Below, one piece after another: positions 1 through 8,582 of a DNA stretch of 64,000 bases (position 1 is its first letter; the number at the start of each line of letters is the position of its first letter). A program made the position numbers and the translations under genes. The stretch is from Rhizobium sp. (GTDB lineage: Bacteria > Pseudomonadota > Alphaproteobacteria > Rhizobiales > Rhizobiaceae). The DNA lies in contig JAPZUE010000018.1 of the NCBI GenBank assembly GCA_027533385.1, positions 1 to 64,000 of the forward strand. The letters run 5' to 3'. Under the pieces are notes generated by a model that worked only from the letters and a program-made list of their open reading frames with translations, made no database searches and was not told the DNA's origin.

Positions 1-78
1 CCACATTCATCCCTTGACCGGCAGACGCCGGATAAGGCCTACTTCAACACGCTGGCACCCATGATGGTGGCGGCATAA
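1..78 (+). mobile_element. IS3-family transposase/integrase, C-terminal fragment
   Basis: The first 78 bases read through in frame to a TAA stop and encode the tail of an IS3-type transposase (OrfB). The HSSL-x4-TPDKAYF pattern is the usual end of the rve integrase domain, where these transposases read H-S-S-L-x-TP-x-x-Y. Only 25 residues lie in the window; the rest of the element is off the left edge. Whether the full element is intact cannot be judged here. Confidence 0.8.
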
Positions 79-140
79 TCGAGGCGGAAATCCACTTAGC
101 AAAACGCCCGAAACTGTTCAGACAAACCGAGCCACCTCTC
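79..140 (+). mobile_element. Probable right end of the IS element
   Basis: The 60 bases after the transposase stop include CTGTTCAGACAAACCGAGCC, which resembles the terminal inverted repeat region of IS3-family elements, where the outer end reads roughly as a purine-rich copy of CTGTTCAGACAAACC. The exact boundary is unclear because the next repeat (CACCTCTCCCCC) begins at the same place. The left end is not in the window, so this rests on resemblance only. Confidence 0.45.
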
Positions 141-336
141 CCCCCTTGAGGGGGAGAAAGCGAAATCGAGGAATTGGCCCGATCAGGGCCAAACCTCAGA
201 TTTCGCAAGAGGGGGGCTCGGTAAGCTGGGCACCAACGGAACGCTGCCCCTCTCTTGGAAAATCTGAAGTTTAGGCGGCTTGCGCTCGCCTAAGCCTTCG
301 ATTTTCCGTTCTCCCCCGCAAGGGGGGAGATAGGCC
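133..336. repeat. Mosaic palindromic intergenic repeat, type A, copy 1
   Basis: This stretch has outer arms of CCTCTCCCCC...GGGGGAGA type at both ends. Inside are two long imperfect hairpins, one with AAATC...GATTT arms around GGCC and one with AAAATC...GATTTT arms around AGGCG/CGCCT. A second copy with the same layout but diverged loops lies at 24801-24972. It holds no gene. The structure fits the mosaic intergenic elements known from rhizobia. Confidence 0.65.
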
Positions 337-404
337 ACCCCGCGCCCCGCCCCTTCCTTGTTTCCCTATTTCGCCAATTCCCTCACCACCGAAAGGAGCC
401 CGAC

Positions 405-962
405 ATGCCAGACCGACAAACCCGAGATACCCCCCTCCCCGAACCGCTGGAGATTCGCCTGCTGCGCGACACATTCGATCAACGTGGCCTGCCGCTGCGC
501 TGCCCAAGACGCCAATGCCGGCGCAGCCGATACTGCAGCGGCCCGGCCCTTCGCCCGGCGCAGCCGCTCAACCCGGGCGAAGCACTGCCGCCCTGCGCCC
601 TCCAGGCCAAACCCGAGGCGCGCCGGCAGTTCCTGGCCATGGCAGCAGACCTGCTACCGCCGCTCAACGACAGCACCGCCCCCGGCACATGGCCTGACGA
701 CAGAGAGGCGGCCAACCACCTTCGCCAGGCGCTGGCGATCGTCGAGCAGATCCACACCCGCCCTGGCCCGCATCCGCAGAGCGAACGCACGGCGCTTGCC
801 GCCTGGTATGCCACCGACCCCGCCCCCGAACTCACCGCCCTCTGCCGCCGCATCTGGCGCCACACCAGGGTGGACAAGCACCGGCGCGGACATTCTGGCG
901 CCGCTATCCAGCCCGTGCCCCAGGATGCGGCGACGCAGGCTGCCACGGGCACGGCGGCATGA
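405..962 (+). CDS. Hypothetical protein with a small cysteine cluster
   Basis: This is a 185-residue protein of a family I do not recognise. The start is supported by a strong ribosome binding site (GAAAGGAG) a few bases upstream of the ATG. The N-terminal third holds a basic cysteine-containing stretch, RCPRRQCRRSRYCSG (about residues 32-46), that could bind a metal or nucleic acid. The middle is rich in Ala, Pro and Leu and looks helical; the C-terminus is low in complexity. It stands alone between repeat elements, next to the IS end. A longer overlapping frame on the same strand has repeat-derived composition and is unlikely to be real. Function is unknown. Confidence 0.6.
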   Translation: MPDRQTRDTPLPEPLEIRLLRDTFDQRGLPLRCPRRQCRRSRYCSGPALRPAQPLNPGEALPPCALQAKPEARRQFLAMAADLLPPLNDSTAPGTWPDDREAANHLRQALAIVEQIHTRPGPHPQSERTALAAWYATDPAPELTALCRRIWRHTRVDKHRRGHSGAAIQPVPQDAATQAATGTAA

Positions 963-969
963 GGCCGGC

Positions 970-1110
970 CACCCACCTCCCCCTAGAGGGGGGAGGTCGC
1001 CGCAAGCGGCGGGTGGGGGTGACACAGCGCCGGATGACAGCAAATCTACGGACAAGTGCTCACCCCACCCCGGACCTCCGGTCCGACCCCCCCCCACAAG
1101 GGGAGGGTGG
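970..1110. repeat. Mosaic palindromic intergenic repeat, type B, copy 1
   Basis: The left block has a CACCTCCCCCT...AGGGGGGAGGT palindrome followed by GCGGGTGGGGGTGAC. The right block has the complementary CACCCCACCCCGGA, a short hairpin and CCCTCCCC...GGGGAGGGTG. About 45 variable bases separate them. The whole forms one large imperfect palindrome. Copy 2 is at 24987-25134 with nearly identical end blocks and an unrelated centre. Confidence 0.7.
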
Positions 1111-1172
1111 CACCCCGCCGCCGAGCCCCTCATGCCAAGGCGGGTGCCGCAGCGCCCCTCGAAGCACGAGGC

Positions 1173-1320
1173 CTCCACTCTCCCCACCTGTGGGGGAGAT
1201 GTCGGCGCAGCCGACAGAGGGGGGTATGCCGCAGGCAAGCACAGCCGCGATCAGCGCTGGCGGCTTGAGCCCTCCACTTTGTGGGGAGGTTTTGCGTGGA
1301 GAGGGCTTGGGAGGGGAAAG
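1173..1320. repeat. Mosaic palindromic intergenic repeat, type D
   Basis: This holds an ACTCTCCCCACCTGTGGGGG palindrome followed by GTCGGC-GCA-GCCGAC and a G-run, then a second unit with CCCTCCAC...GTGGAGAGGG arms. The stretch between the type B repeat and the DnaJ-domain gene has no convincing coding region. Confidence 0.5.
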
Positions 1321-1332
1321 CCGATGAAAACC

Positions 1333-1977
1333 CTACTCCGCCGCCTTTGGCAGATCCTCGGCCTCGACCTCGCCCCCGACCTCGGCAGGCAGCGGCTCCA
1401 TCTCGTAGGAATAGCCCTCGAGCATGGAATAGGCCCGCTCGATCGCGGCGATCTGCACCTCGGAGGCCTTGATGGCGTCGGTGATCGATTGCGCCCGCGC
1501 CCGCAGCATCGAGCCGAGCACGTCGGTCTCCGGCCGGCGGCCGAGCCGGTCGAGATGCTTGCGCACGCGGGCCCGGTGGCGCTCCAACTCGAGAATGTGG
1601 AAGCGGCATTTGAGGATATCGTCGGTGAGCTTGCGGCGCAGCCCGGCGACCGGATCGAAACTGCCAGGCTCGCGCTCGTCGAGGATCATGTCGTTGATCA
1701 GCGTTTCCAGCACCATCAACCCCTTGAGGTCGGCGGGCTCGGCCAGCTGCGGATCATAGCCGGTATCGTCGAAGACGCGGCGGCGCACGGGATCCTTGAG
1801 CAGCTCGTAACAGGCGGAGATTTTCGCGAAGGCTTCCGTATCGCCACCGGCATCCGGATGGGCGGTCTTCACCACCTTGCGATAGGCGGCCTTGATGGCG
1901 GCCTCGTCGGCATCGCGGGCCACGCCCAGGAGCTCGTAAGGGTCGATCACTGCGGCACCCGTCTTCGCCATACTCAT
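1333..1977 (-). CDS. DnaJ (J-domain) protein
   Basis: This 214-residue protein has an N-terminal J-domain (about residues 12-75). It contains the diagnostic HPD tripeptide in TAHPDAGGD, preceded by the usual helix II and followed by the helix III pattern FAKISACYELLKDP. J-domains stimulate Hsp70/DnaK ATPase activity. There is no Gly/Phe region and no CxxCxGxG zinc motif, so it is a class III J-protein, not the main DnaJ. The remaining two thirds are helical and charged and end in an acidic tail; I do not recognise that part. The start is either MSMAK or MAK two codons later. The client is unknown. Confidence 0.85.
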   Translation of the reverse strand: MSMAKTGAAVIDPYELLGVARDADEAAIKAAYRKVVKTAHPDAGGDTEAFAKISACYELLKDPVRRRVFDDTGYDPQLAEPADLKGLMVLETLINDMILDEREPGSFDPVAGLRRKLTDDILKCRFHILELERHRARVRKHLDRLGRRPETDVLGSMLRARAQSITDAIKASEVQIAAIERAYSMLEGYSYEMEPLPAEVGGEVEAEDLPKAAE

Positions 1978-2420
1978 CCACTCCCGCGCCCAGCCACCTC
2001 TCCCCTAAACCCGGATGGCGGCTGCATCAAGACGCAACACGTCTCTGTCCCCGGTCACGAGGGCGGATACCGGATGCGCGCTGCGGGCCGTGCTCGGCGG
2101 CCATGGCAACGCTACCACCCCTCAAATCTCAAGGATTTCAGCCCGTTGAGGCGATTTTGCCGGCCAGACTGTGACTTTTCATACTTGCCAAGGTTCGGAA
2201 ATGCCCCTACCTCTTGGGCTGTTCGGGCACCAATGATCCCGGAGACTGGACTGACTTGTATTGACCGCCCGCGCGGTCCTGGGGGCTTTCTCCCGCCGGT
2301 AGACGTTCTTTCCCCGTTATCGCGATCCCTCGACGGTTCCGTTTCGGCGGAGCTTTACCTTGCCGCTTCCGGTCAGCCGGCGGTGGCGCAGACGACAACA
2401 CGGGAATAAGGAACTCTCCC

Positions 2421-2633
2421 ATGGCCACCAAGGGCACCGTTAAATTCTTCAACCAGGACAAGGGCTTCGGCTTCATCACCCCGGAAGGCGGCGCAAAGGA
2501 CGTTTTCGTCCACATCTCCGCACTCCAGGCATCGGGTCTCCAGACCCTCAAGGACGGCCAGCAGGTCACCTTCGACACCGAGCCGGACCGCATGGGCAAG
2601 GGCCCCAAGGCCGTCAACATCCAGGCTGCCTGA
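2421..2633 (+). CDS. cspA: Cold-shock protein, CspA family
   Basis: This 70-residue protein is a single cold-shock domain, an OB fold that binds single-stranded nucleic acids. It has RNP1 ([11 protein letters not shown]) and RNP2 (DVFVHISAL) in the usual positions. The start is preceded by AAGGAA. A long gene-free stretch upstream (about 440 bases, of which roughly the last 260 have no repeat character) may contain an extended 5' leader, as many csp genes have. A strong hairpin terminator follows within 12 bases of the stop. It is probably monocistronic. The family is certain; which paralogue it is cannot be told. Confidence 0.95.
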   Translation: MATKGTVKFFNQDKGFGFITPEGGAKDVFVHISALQASGLQTLKDGQQVTFDTEPDRMGKGPKAVNIQAA

Positions 2634-2643
2634 TCAAGATTTC

Positions 2644-2670
2644 AAATGGCGTCCCCCGGGACGCCATTTT
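2644..2670 (+). terminator. Rho-independent terminator of the cold-shock gene
   Basis: An 11-bp stem, AAATGGCGTCC paired with GGACGCCATTT, surrounds a short C-G rich loop and is followed by a T. It lies 11 bases after the csp stop codon. Confidence 0.8.
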
Positions 2671-2712
2671 CGCATCCGGGATCTGAAAAACGCCGAAATG
2701 TCGCGCTAAAGA

Positions 2713-3780
2713 TTATTCCGCAGCGGCAGAGCTGTTCGAAGCACCCTGTATCTTCGGCCCGCCCGCTATATCGACCGCCGCAAAGGCCTCGGCAATCAGG
2801 TCAGGCGAAACGCCCGGCCTGGTCGCCTCGGAGGACAGGATCTGCCGGTAGCGCCGCGCGCCCGCATAGCCCTGGAACAGCCCGACCATATGCCGCGTGA
2901 CATGGTTGAGCCGCCCGCCAGACGCGATCACCCGCTCCGCATAGCCGATCATCACATCACGCACCCGGTCCCAGTCGACCGAAACCACCGGCGCGCCATA
3001 GATCCGGGCATCGACCTCGGTCAAAAGCGTCGCATTGTGATAGCTCGCCCGCCCGAGCATCACCCCGTCCATGACGGAGAGATGTTGCACCGCCTGATCG
3101 AGATCGCTGATCCCGCCATTGATGCCGATGAAAACATGAGGGTTTTCCCGCTTCATCCGGTAGACGAGCTCGTAATCGAGCGGCGGAATTTCCCGGTTCT
3201 CCTTCGGCGACAGACCCTTCAGCCAGGCCTTGCGGGCATGGATCCAGACCGCATCCGCCCCCGCTCCGATCATCCGGGCGAGAAAATCGGGAAGCACCTC
3301 AGCCGGCTCCTGCTCGTCCACCCCGATCCGGCACTTGACGGTGACAGGCACCCTCGCCACCTGTTTCATGGCCGCAACACAGGCCTCGACCACCTCGGGC
3401 GTCTGCATCAGACAAGCCCCGAAGGTCCCCGACTGCACCCGGTCCGAGGGGCAGCCGACATTGAGGTTGATCTCGTCATAGCCGTAATCGGCCGCGATCC
3501 TCACCGCCTCGACGAGCTTGCCCGGATCCGACCCGCCAAGCTGCAGCGCCACCGGATGTTCGGCATCGCTGAACGACAAGAGTTTCTCGCGTGGCCCATG
3601 AATGATCGCGTCGGCCACCACCATCTCGGTATAGAGCAGCGCCCGGGCCGACAGCTGCCGATGGAAAAACCGGCAATGCCGGTCCGTCCAGTCGATCATC
3701 GGCGCAACCGCAAACACCGGTCGCCCATAGGGGGCGGGACCGGGAATGGCGCGGGTCAGGAAGTCGGTTTCTATCGTCAT
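2713..3780 (-). CDS. dusA: tRNA-dihydrouridine(20/20a) synthase DusA
   Basis: This flavoenzyme reduces uridine to dihydrouridine in the tRNA D-loop. It is an FMN-binding TIM barrel followed by a helical tRNA-binding domain. Visible signatures are the early VAPMIDWTDRHCR motif, the catalytic cysteine in NLNVGCPSDRVQSGTFG (C110 counted from the start chosen here), the QLGGSDP strand, VTVKCRIG and the phosphate-binding INGGI. The sequence after NVGCPS is characteristic of DusA rather than DusB or DusC. The start chosen is MTIETDF; an in-frame ATG nine codons upstream is possible. The length of 355 residues is normal for the family. Confidence 0.93.
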   Translation of the reverse strand: MTIETDFLTRAIPGPAPYGRPVFAVAPMIDWTDRHCRFFHRQLSARALLYTEMVVADAIIHGPREKLLSFSDAEHPVALQLGGSDPGKLVEAVRIAADYGYDEINLNVGCPSDRVQSGTFGACLMQTPEVVEACVAAMKQVARVPVTVKCRIGVDEQEPAEVLPDFLARMIGAGADAVWIHARKAWLKGLSPKENREIPPLDYELVYRMKRENPHVFIGINGGISDLDQAVQHLSVMDGVMLGRASYHNATLLTEVDARIYGAPVVSVDWDRVRDVMIGYAERVIASGGRLNHVTRHMVGLFQGYAGARRYRQILSSEATRPGVSPDLIAEAFAAVDIAGGPKIQGASNSSAAAE

Positions 3781-3886
3781 GGCGGCGCCCATAGCATGCT
3801 TTGCCACGAAAGGACACCATCGACCCGCGACGCCTCAGCTCAGAACAATTCAGCCAGCTGAGCGCATCACCACGCCGAACGCAGCC

Positions 3887-4972
3887 TCACTCCCCCGCCT
3901 GGAACTGCAGCGGCCATTCGGATGGCTCGCTCTGCACGCCGTCGCAATTGACCTTCTCGCGATACTCCATCAGCTGGAATTCGAAGGTCTCGCCCGGCGC
4001 ATCCATCAGGCGGAAGACCTGATAGGTGCCGCAATCCCCCTGGCCGCGCCCCAGTGAGGTCGAGATGAAGACACCCTTTTCGGCAAAGACCTCCGGGTTC
4101 ATCATCTGCGCATTGTTCTCGCCTTCCAGTGCCGGCGGATTGGGCAGGCTCAGCATCGCAGCCCAGTCGGCAGGCGGGTTTTGCGTGATCGCGAAGATGC
4201 TCGTGCCCTGATAGGCGCCGAGGAAACACGGCACTTCCCAGAGAATGAAGTTCTCGTTCACGGCATAGCGCTGGCCGGGATAGGCGAGCGTCTCCGGATC
4301 GCTGCATTCATCCGGCGCATAGGTTGCGATCTCGCGACGGATGGCTGCCGGGACTTCGCTCGCAGCCGAGAGCACCACCGGTGGAGTGAGAGCCAGTCCG
4401 ACCGGACCGGTGTAGGGCGATGGTCCACCGGCCGCAGCCCCCTCGTCCGAGACTTGCTCGGGCGCAGCTGCCGCCGTCTCGGTTGCAGGTTCGCCGGGGC
4501 AACCGATCACCCCCTTGGCGCCCGCGACAAACGGTGGAAGGTCCGGCCGCACCACGGTCACCGTCGCCTGGCTCACCGTCTGCAGCGAGCCGGTGACGAC
4601 GGCCTCCTCGATCCTGACAAGCACATGCGTCGCATGGTCGGCGCTGGAATAGAGCCGGTAACCCAGCCGCGACGGAGGGTCGAAATCGCCGCGCGCGCTT
4701 TCATTGAGCGCGATCTTCTCCTTGCCGATTTCGACGACGGCCTGCAGCTGCACGCCATCCTTGTCGTAGGGCATGTAGATCAGATAGGCATATTTGTCGG
4801 TATCGGGATCCTTGTTGCTCTGCCAGAACGCGAGATGACAGGTGCTCAAGCCACCTTCGATCTCGTGTTTTCCAAAAAGCTTCAGATCGATGGACGGTTC
4901 CTCTGCGACAACGGAAGAAGCAGCGGTCGCCAGAAGCGAAAACGCCAGGCACGGCAACGACAGAAATTTCAT
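3887..4972 (-). CDS. Exported DUF1176 domain protein
   Basis: This 361-residue protein starts with a clear signal peptide (MKFLSLPCLAFSLLATAASS, cleavage probably near AEE), so it should be periplasmic. The rest matches the DUF1176 layout: an N-terminal half, a Pro/Ala-rich linker near residues 165-195, and a C-terminal half with conserved cysteines (APDECSDP, EVPCFLGAYQG, GDCGTYQ, VNCDG) that could form disulphides. The biochemical role of the family is not known. It stands apart from its neighbours, so context gives no clue. Confidence 0.8.
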   Translation of the reverse strand: MKFLSLPCLAFSLLATAASSVVAEEPSIDLKLFGKHEIEGGLSTCHLAFWQSNKDPDTDKYAYLIYMPYDKDGVQLQAVVEIGKEKIALNESARGDFDPPSRLGYRLYSSADHATHVLVRIEEAVVTGSLQTVSQATVTVVRPDLPPFVAGAKGVIGCPGEPATETAAAAPEQVSDEGAAAGGPSPYTGPVGLALTPPVVLSAASEVPAAIRREIATYAPDECSDPETLAYPGQRYAVNENFILWEVPCFLGAYQGTSIFAITQNPPADWAAMLSLPNPPALEGENNAQMMNPEVFAEKGVFISTSLGRGQGDCGTYQVFRLMDAPGETFEFQLMEYREKVNCDGVQSEPSEWPLQFQAGE

Positions 4973-5083
4973 GATCCCCCCGGATCCCGGATCAGCCGTC
5001 TGGCCCCAGCGGCACGGCGATCGACAGGGGCAAGGCTAGCGGGCGAGCCTGATTTGCACAAGCAGCCTGCGCGCGTGTCAGCT

Positions 5084-5521
5084 TCAGAGCAGGCCGAGTT
5101 CCGCGAGTTCCCGCTTCAGATCGTCGGGCATGTCCTCGATATTGGCCCCGGAGGCTGACAGGTCGCGCGGGGCCGCATCCGCCTCCAGATAGCGCCAGCC
5201 CTGGAACGGACGACGCGGCGCCGGTGCCACTTCGATGACTTCAGGTCCGAGGATCAGCTCGCAGCGCGTTATTCCGTCGCCGCCGGTGAAGGTCTTGATG
5301 TCCAAAAGCTTCTGCCGGGCCGACAACTGACCCTTGATGATCCAGTAGAGCGAACCGCCGTCGAGCAGTTCTTCCGTGCGCTTCGGCACCATCCGCGTCA
5401 CATGCGAGGAATGCGGCTCAAGCCCCGCCGCGACCGCCACGAGGCAGCGTTCGGCGACCCAGTCGCGCAGATCGTCGATGGAGTCGGCTCCGACGCAGAG
5501 CTTGAGGAGATGCAGTGCCAT
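5084..5521 (-). CDS. DUF1489 family protein
   Basis: This 145-residue cytoplasmic protein has no signal peptide or membrane segment. The opening MALHLLKLCVGADSIDDLRDW and the SHVTRMVPKRTEELLDGGSLYW block fit the alphaproteobacterial DUF1489 family, whose members have this length. Its function is not known. A repeat element separates it from the serine dehydratase gene upstream on the same strand. Confidence 0.8.
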   Translation of the reverse strand: MALHLLKLCVGADSIDDLRDWVAERCLVAVAAGLEPHSSHVTRMVPKRTEELLDGGSLYWIIKGQLSARQKLLDIKTFTGGDGITRCELILGPEVIEVAPAPRRPFQGWRYLEADAAPRDLSASGANIEDMPDDLKRELAELGLL

Positions 5522-5611
5522 GCCACCCGAGATAGCCTGTCCCGGCGGCGGGTCAAGGGCTGGGGTGTCGCAGTGGTGATGTGCTCAACAGTTTCGGTGT
5601 TTTTCTGGACG

Positions 5612-5748
5612 CGTCGTCATCCTCGGGCTTGTCCCGAGGATCTCCCAAGGGTGGCCCTCCGCTCGACGATGGTCTGGATATGCGACCTTTACCGCCCAGG
5701 CCCCGGCTGACGGAGATAGATCCTCGGGACAAGCCGGAGGATGACGCC
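5612..5748. repeat. Palindromic repeat, type C, copy 1
   Basis: A 5' hairpin, TCATCCTCGGGCTTGTCCCGAGGAT, and a 3' block with GATCCTCGGGACAAGCC...GAGGATGACG form a large inverted repeat of about 135 bases. The 5' and 3' blocks are reverse complements of each other. Copies 2 and 3 lie at 21764-21856 and 23061-23154. Confidence 0.75.
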
Positions 5749-5786
5749 GCAGATAACATCAGGACAGGACTACTCCCCTGCCCGCG

Positions 5787-7187
5787 TCAACATTCCACGA
5801 CATTGACAGCCAGGCCGCCGAGCGAGGTTTCCTTGTATTTCTCGTTCATGTCGTTGCCGGTCTGGCGCATGGTTTCGATCGCGGCATCCAGCGGCACGAA
5901 ATGCTGGCCGTCGCCCTTCAATGCCAGTGACGCGGCGGTGACGGCCTTGACGGCGCCGAGCGCGTTGCGCTCGATGCACGGCACCTGGACGAGACCGGCG
6001 ACAGGATCGCAGGTCATGCCGAGATGGTGTTCGAGTGCAATTTCGGCAGCGTTTTCAATCTGCTCCGGCGTGCCGCCCATGACGGCAGCAAGACCGGCGG
6101 CCGCCATGGCCGAGGCCGAGCCGACCTCGCCCTGACAGCCGACTTCCGCGCCCGAGATCGAGGCATTGTGCTTGATGATGCCGCCGATGGCCGCCGCCGT
6201 CAGCAGATAGTCGCGAATGCCTTCCTGGTCGGCATCGGGGTGGAAATGCAGGTAGTAGCGGATGGTCGCAGGCACGACACCGGCTGCCCCATTGGTCGGC
6301 GAGGTCACGACGCGACCGCCGGCGGCGTTTTCCTCGTTGACGGCCATGGCATAGACGGAGAGCCAGTCATTGGCGAGAACCGGATTGAGCCGGTTGGAGC
6401 GCCATTCTTCCTGCAGCTTGTCGTGGATCGACTTGGCCCGACGACGCACCTTCAAGCCACCCGGCAGCTGGCCTTCCTGGCGCAGGCCACGATCGATGCA
6501 GCTCGACATCGCGTCCCAGAGCCTGTCGAGCCCGGCATCGAGATCTTCACGGCTTCTCACCACCTCCTCGTTGGCCCGCTTCATCTGGGCAATCGAAAGC
6601 CCTGAAGCCGCCGCCATCGCCAGCATTTCCTTCGCCGAGGAAAAGGGATAGGGCACCTTTTGCGACGATGCCTGCTTCTTCTGCTTCTGCATGGCGAGAA
6701 GCTCGGTGTCGGTGACCACGAAACCGCCGCCGATCGAATAATAGATCTGGGTGAGCAGCACCCGACCGTCCCTGTCGAGCGCAGACAGCCGCATGCCATT
6801 GGCATGGCCCGACAGAGGCGTCTTCTTGTCGTAGACGAGATCGTCCTTCGGCTGGAAGTGGTAGGCCGGATGGCCCGGCGGCGTTACACGGCCAGTTCGT
6901 TCGACCTCGGCGATGATCGCCTCCATGCGATCGGGATCGACGCTGTCGGGCGCCTCCCCCATCAGCCCGATGATGACGGCATTGCCCGTACCGTGACCGA
7001 TCCCGGTATAGGCAAGCGAACCGTGCAGGCTGGCCTTGAGCGCAGCGACATGCGCGCCCGCCGGACGCGGCCACTGGTCGGAGAGAATGAGGTCGAGAAA
7101 CCGGTTGGCCGCCGTCATCGGACCCATGGTGTGGGAACTCGAGGGGCCGACGCCGATCTTGAACACGTCGAAAACCGAAAGAAACAT
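5787..7187 (-). CDS. sdaA: L-serine ammonia-lyase (L-serine dehydratase), iron-sulfur type
   Basis: The enzyme converts L-serine to pyruvate and ammonia with a [4Fe-4S] cluster. The single-chain form seen here has both the beta-like N-terminal half ([20 protein letters not shown]) and the catalytic alpha-like half, with [34 protein letters not shown] and a C-terminal cysteine. These cysteines are the expected cluster ligands. The start was placed at MFLSVFDVF because GAGGAG lies just upstream; a longer in-frame start 11 codons earlier lacks such a site. The product has 466 residues, the usual length. It appears monocistronic. Confidence 0.95.
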   Translation of the reverse strand: MFLSVFDVFKIGVGPSSSHTMGPMTAANRFLDLILSDQWPRPAGAHVAALKASLHGSLAYTGIGHGTGNAVIIGLMGEAPDSVDPDRMEAIIAEVERTGRVTPPGHPAYHFQPKDDLVYDKKTPLSGHANGMRLSALDRDGRVLLTQIYYSIGGGFVVTDTELLAMQKQKKQASSQKVPYPFSSAKEMLAMAAASGLSIAQMKRANEEVVRSREDLDAGLDRLWDAMSSCIDRGLRQEGQLPGGLKVRRRAKSIHDKLQEEWRSNRLNPVLANDWLSVYAMAVNEENAAGGRVVTSPTNGAAGVVPATIRYYLHFHPDADQEGIRDYLLTAAAIGGIIKHNASISGAEVGCQGEVGSASAMAAAGLAAVMGGTPEQIENAAEIALEHHLGMTCDPVAGLVQVPCIERNALGAVKAVTAASLALKGDGQHFVPLDAAIETMRQTGNDMNEKYKETSLGGLAVNVVEC

Positions 7188-7317
7188 GGGGCTCCTCGCA
7201 TGCGGGATAAGAAAGCGCAAAGGCTAGTGCATCGCCTAGCACGAATGCGCCTTGCAATCGACATCGGCTTTCATGGCCGCGACATGGTGGACATGCAGTT
7301 GAATGGGCTGAAACGCA

Positions 7318-7346
7318 AACAGCGCGGCCGTGAGGACCGCGCTGTT
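7318..7346 (-). terminator. Hairpin downstream of the small membrane gene
   Basis: A perfect 10-bp stem, AACAGCGCGG with CCGCGCTGTT, has a 9-base loop. On the minus strand it is followed by a T-rich GTTTGCGTTT. It lies 24 bases past the stop of the small ORF at 7370-7471, which supports that ORF being a transcription unit. Confidence 0.6.
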
Positions 7347-7369
7347 CGCTCAATCGCCTGTGGCGGATG

Positions 7370-7471
7370 TCAGATCGTGCCGAAAAGGTAGGCCAGGCAC
7401 ATAACGCCGGCAAAACCCATCAAGGCACGGAATGTGACACCCCAGCACGACTTCTGGAAACTGCCTTCCAT
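7370..7471 (-). CDS. Small hydrophobic protein (33 residues)
   Basis: A short reading frame encodes 33 residues, beginning MEGSFQKSCWGV. A hydrophobic segment of about 17 residues (roughly 16-32, ALMGFAGVMCLAYLFGT) could span the membrane once. A CGGAG ribosome binding site lies six bases before the ATG, and a strong hairpin follows the stop. I do not recognise a named family. The combination of start signal, transmembrane segment and terminator makes it a reasonable small gene, but it rests on these features alone. Confidence 0.5.
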   Translation of the reverse strand: MEGSFQKSCWGVTFRALMGFAGVMCLAYLFGTI

Positions 7472-7783
7472 GAAAACTCCGTGTGAGAACACATTCACAG
7501 GAAAGCCGTCCCCCGACCGCTTTCTGAGCATTCATCTATTAAAATCTCCGGGTCTTCGCAACTGCAAAAATGGCAAAAGGAAGGCGCAAAATGCGCAGTA
7601 GGCATGCGCCCGGCGCATGGATTGTCGAAATATCAATGGGATAGAAGGGGAATTCGTGAACGCCCCCTCGCGAGCCCTCGCCCCAATTCGGGCCAATATC
7701 TTTCCCGTGGTTAATTCTGATTGTGGAGAATGCGCTCCACGGGATAATGCCGCACGCCATCGGACCTTGAGGGATTCGCTGAC

Positions 7784-8476
7784 ATGACCATCGTCGACTA
7801 CTGCGCCATGGCGCTCTTCATCCTGCTTTGGCTCGCCTATGCGCGAATCACGGGCGAGCAGGTCATCTGGCAGCGCACCAGCCTGACCAAGGCCATGGCC
7901 GAGCGGCGGCGTGAATGGATCCTGAATTCCATGAATCGCGATCTGAAGATGATCGATACCCAGATCATGGGCGGCCTGCAGAACGGCACGGCCTTCTTCG
8001 CCTCGACGACGATCTTCGCCATCGGCGGCTGCTTCGCCCTGCTCGGCGCCACCGAACAGGTCGATGCTATCCTCAAGGACATCCCCTATATCGTGCAGGG
8101 TGGCCGCGCGACCTTCGAACTGAAGGTCTGCGGACTGATCGCGCTCTTCGCCTATTCCTTCTTCAAGTTCGGCTGGTCCTATCGCCTGTTCAACTATTGC
8201 ACCATCCTGTTCGGCGCGATCCCGATGGCCGAGGAGGCAAAGAAGGACCCGAAACGGGCGATGGAGGCGGCGGAACGCACGATCCGGATGAACATCATCG
8301 CGGCCAGCCATTTCAACATGGGCCTGAGGGCAATCTTCTATTCGATCGGCTATCTCGGCTGGTTCGTCAGCCCCTGGGTCTTCATGCTCTCGACGGTGCT
8401 GGTTTTCATCGTGTTGCTCCGTCGCCAATTTTTCTCCGAGGCGCGCCTTGCCCTCATCAACACGAGCGATAGCTGA
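7784..8476 (+). CDS. DUF599 family membrane protein
   Basis: This 230-residue inner-membrane protein has about four hydrophobic segments: near the N-terminus (VDYCAMALFILLWLAYA), around residue 75 (TTIFAIGGCFALLGA), around 120-145 and at the C-terminal end (PWVFMLSTVLVFIVLL). The order and the conserved R-x-E-W-x-x-x-M loop agree with DUF599. No function is established for the family. It is separated by about 100 bases from the next gene and may or may not be cotranscribed with it. Confidence 0.8.
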   Translation: MTIVDYCAMALFILLWLAYARITGEQVIWQRTSLTKAMAERRREWILNSMNRDLKMIDTQIMGGLQNGTAFFASTTIFAIGGCFALLGATEQVDAILKDIPYIVQGGRATFELKVCGLIALFAYSFFKFGWSYRLFNYCTILFGAIPMAEEAKKDPKRAMEAAERTIRMNIIAASHFNMGLRAIFYSIGYLGWFVSPWVFMLSTVLVFIVLLRRQFFSEARLALINTSDS

Positions 8477-8582
8477 GAACGGGCGCCGGAACCAAGGCCA
8501 TGAATTCGCCGTCTTTGGCTCAGACCCCGCCAAACCATGATGGCGGCGGCAAGTCCCCGCTGAAGAGCTGAAGGAAGACGAC

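Noticed and set aside
358..2409. A 683-residue open frame on the plus strand
   Set aside because: It runs through the 405-962 gene in another frame, two repeats and the antisense of the DnaJ-domain gene. Its composition changes along its length and it has no family match. High GC makes long spurious frames common here.
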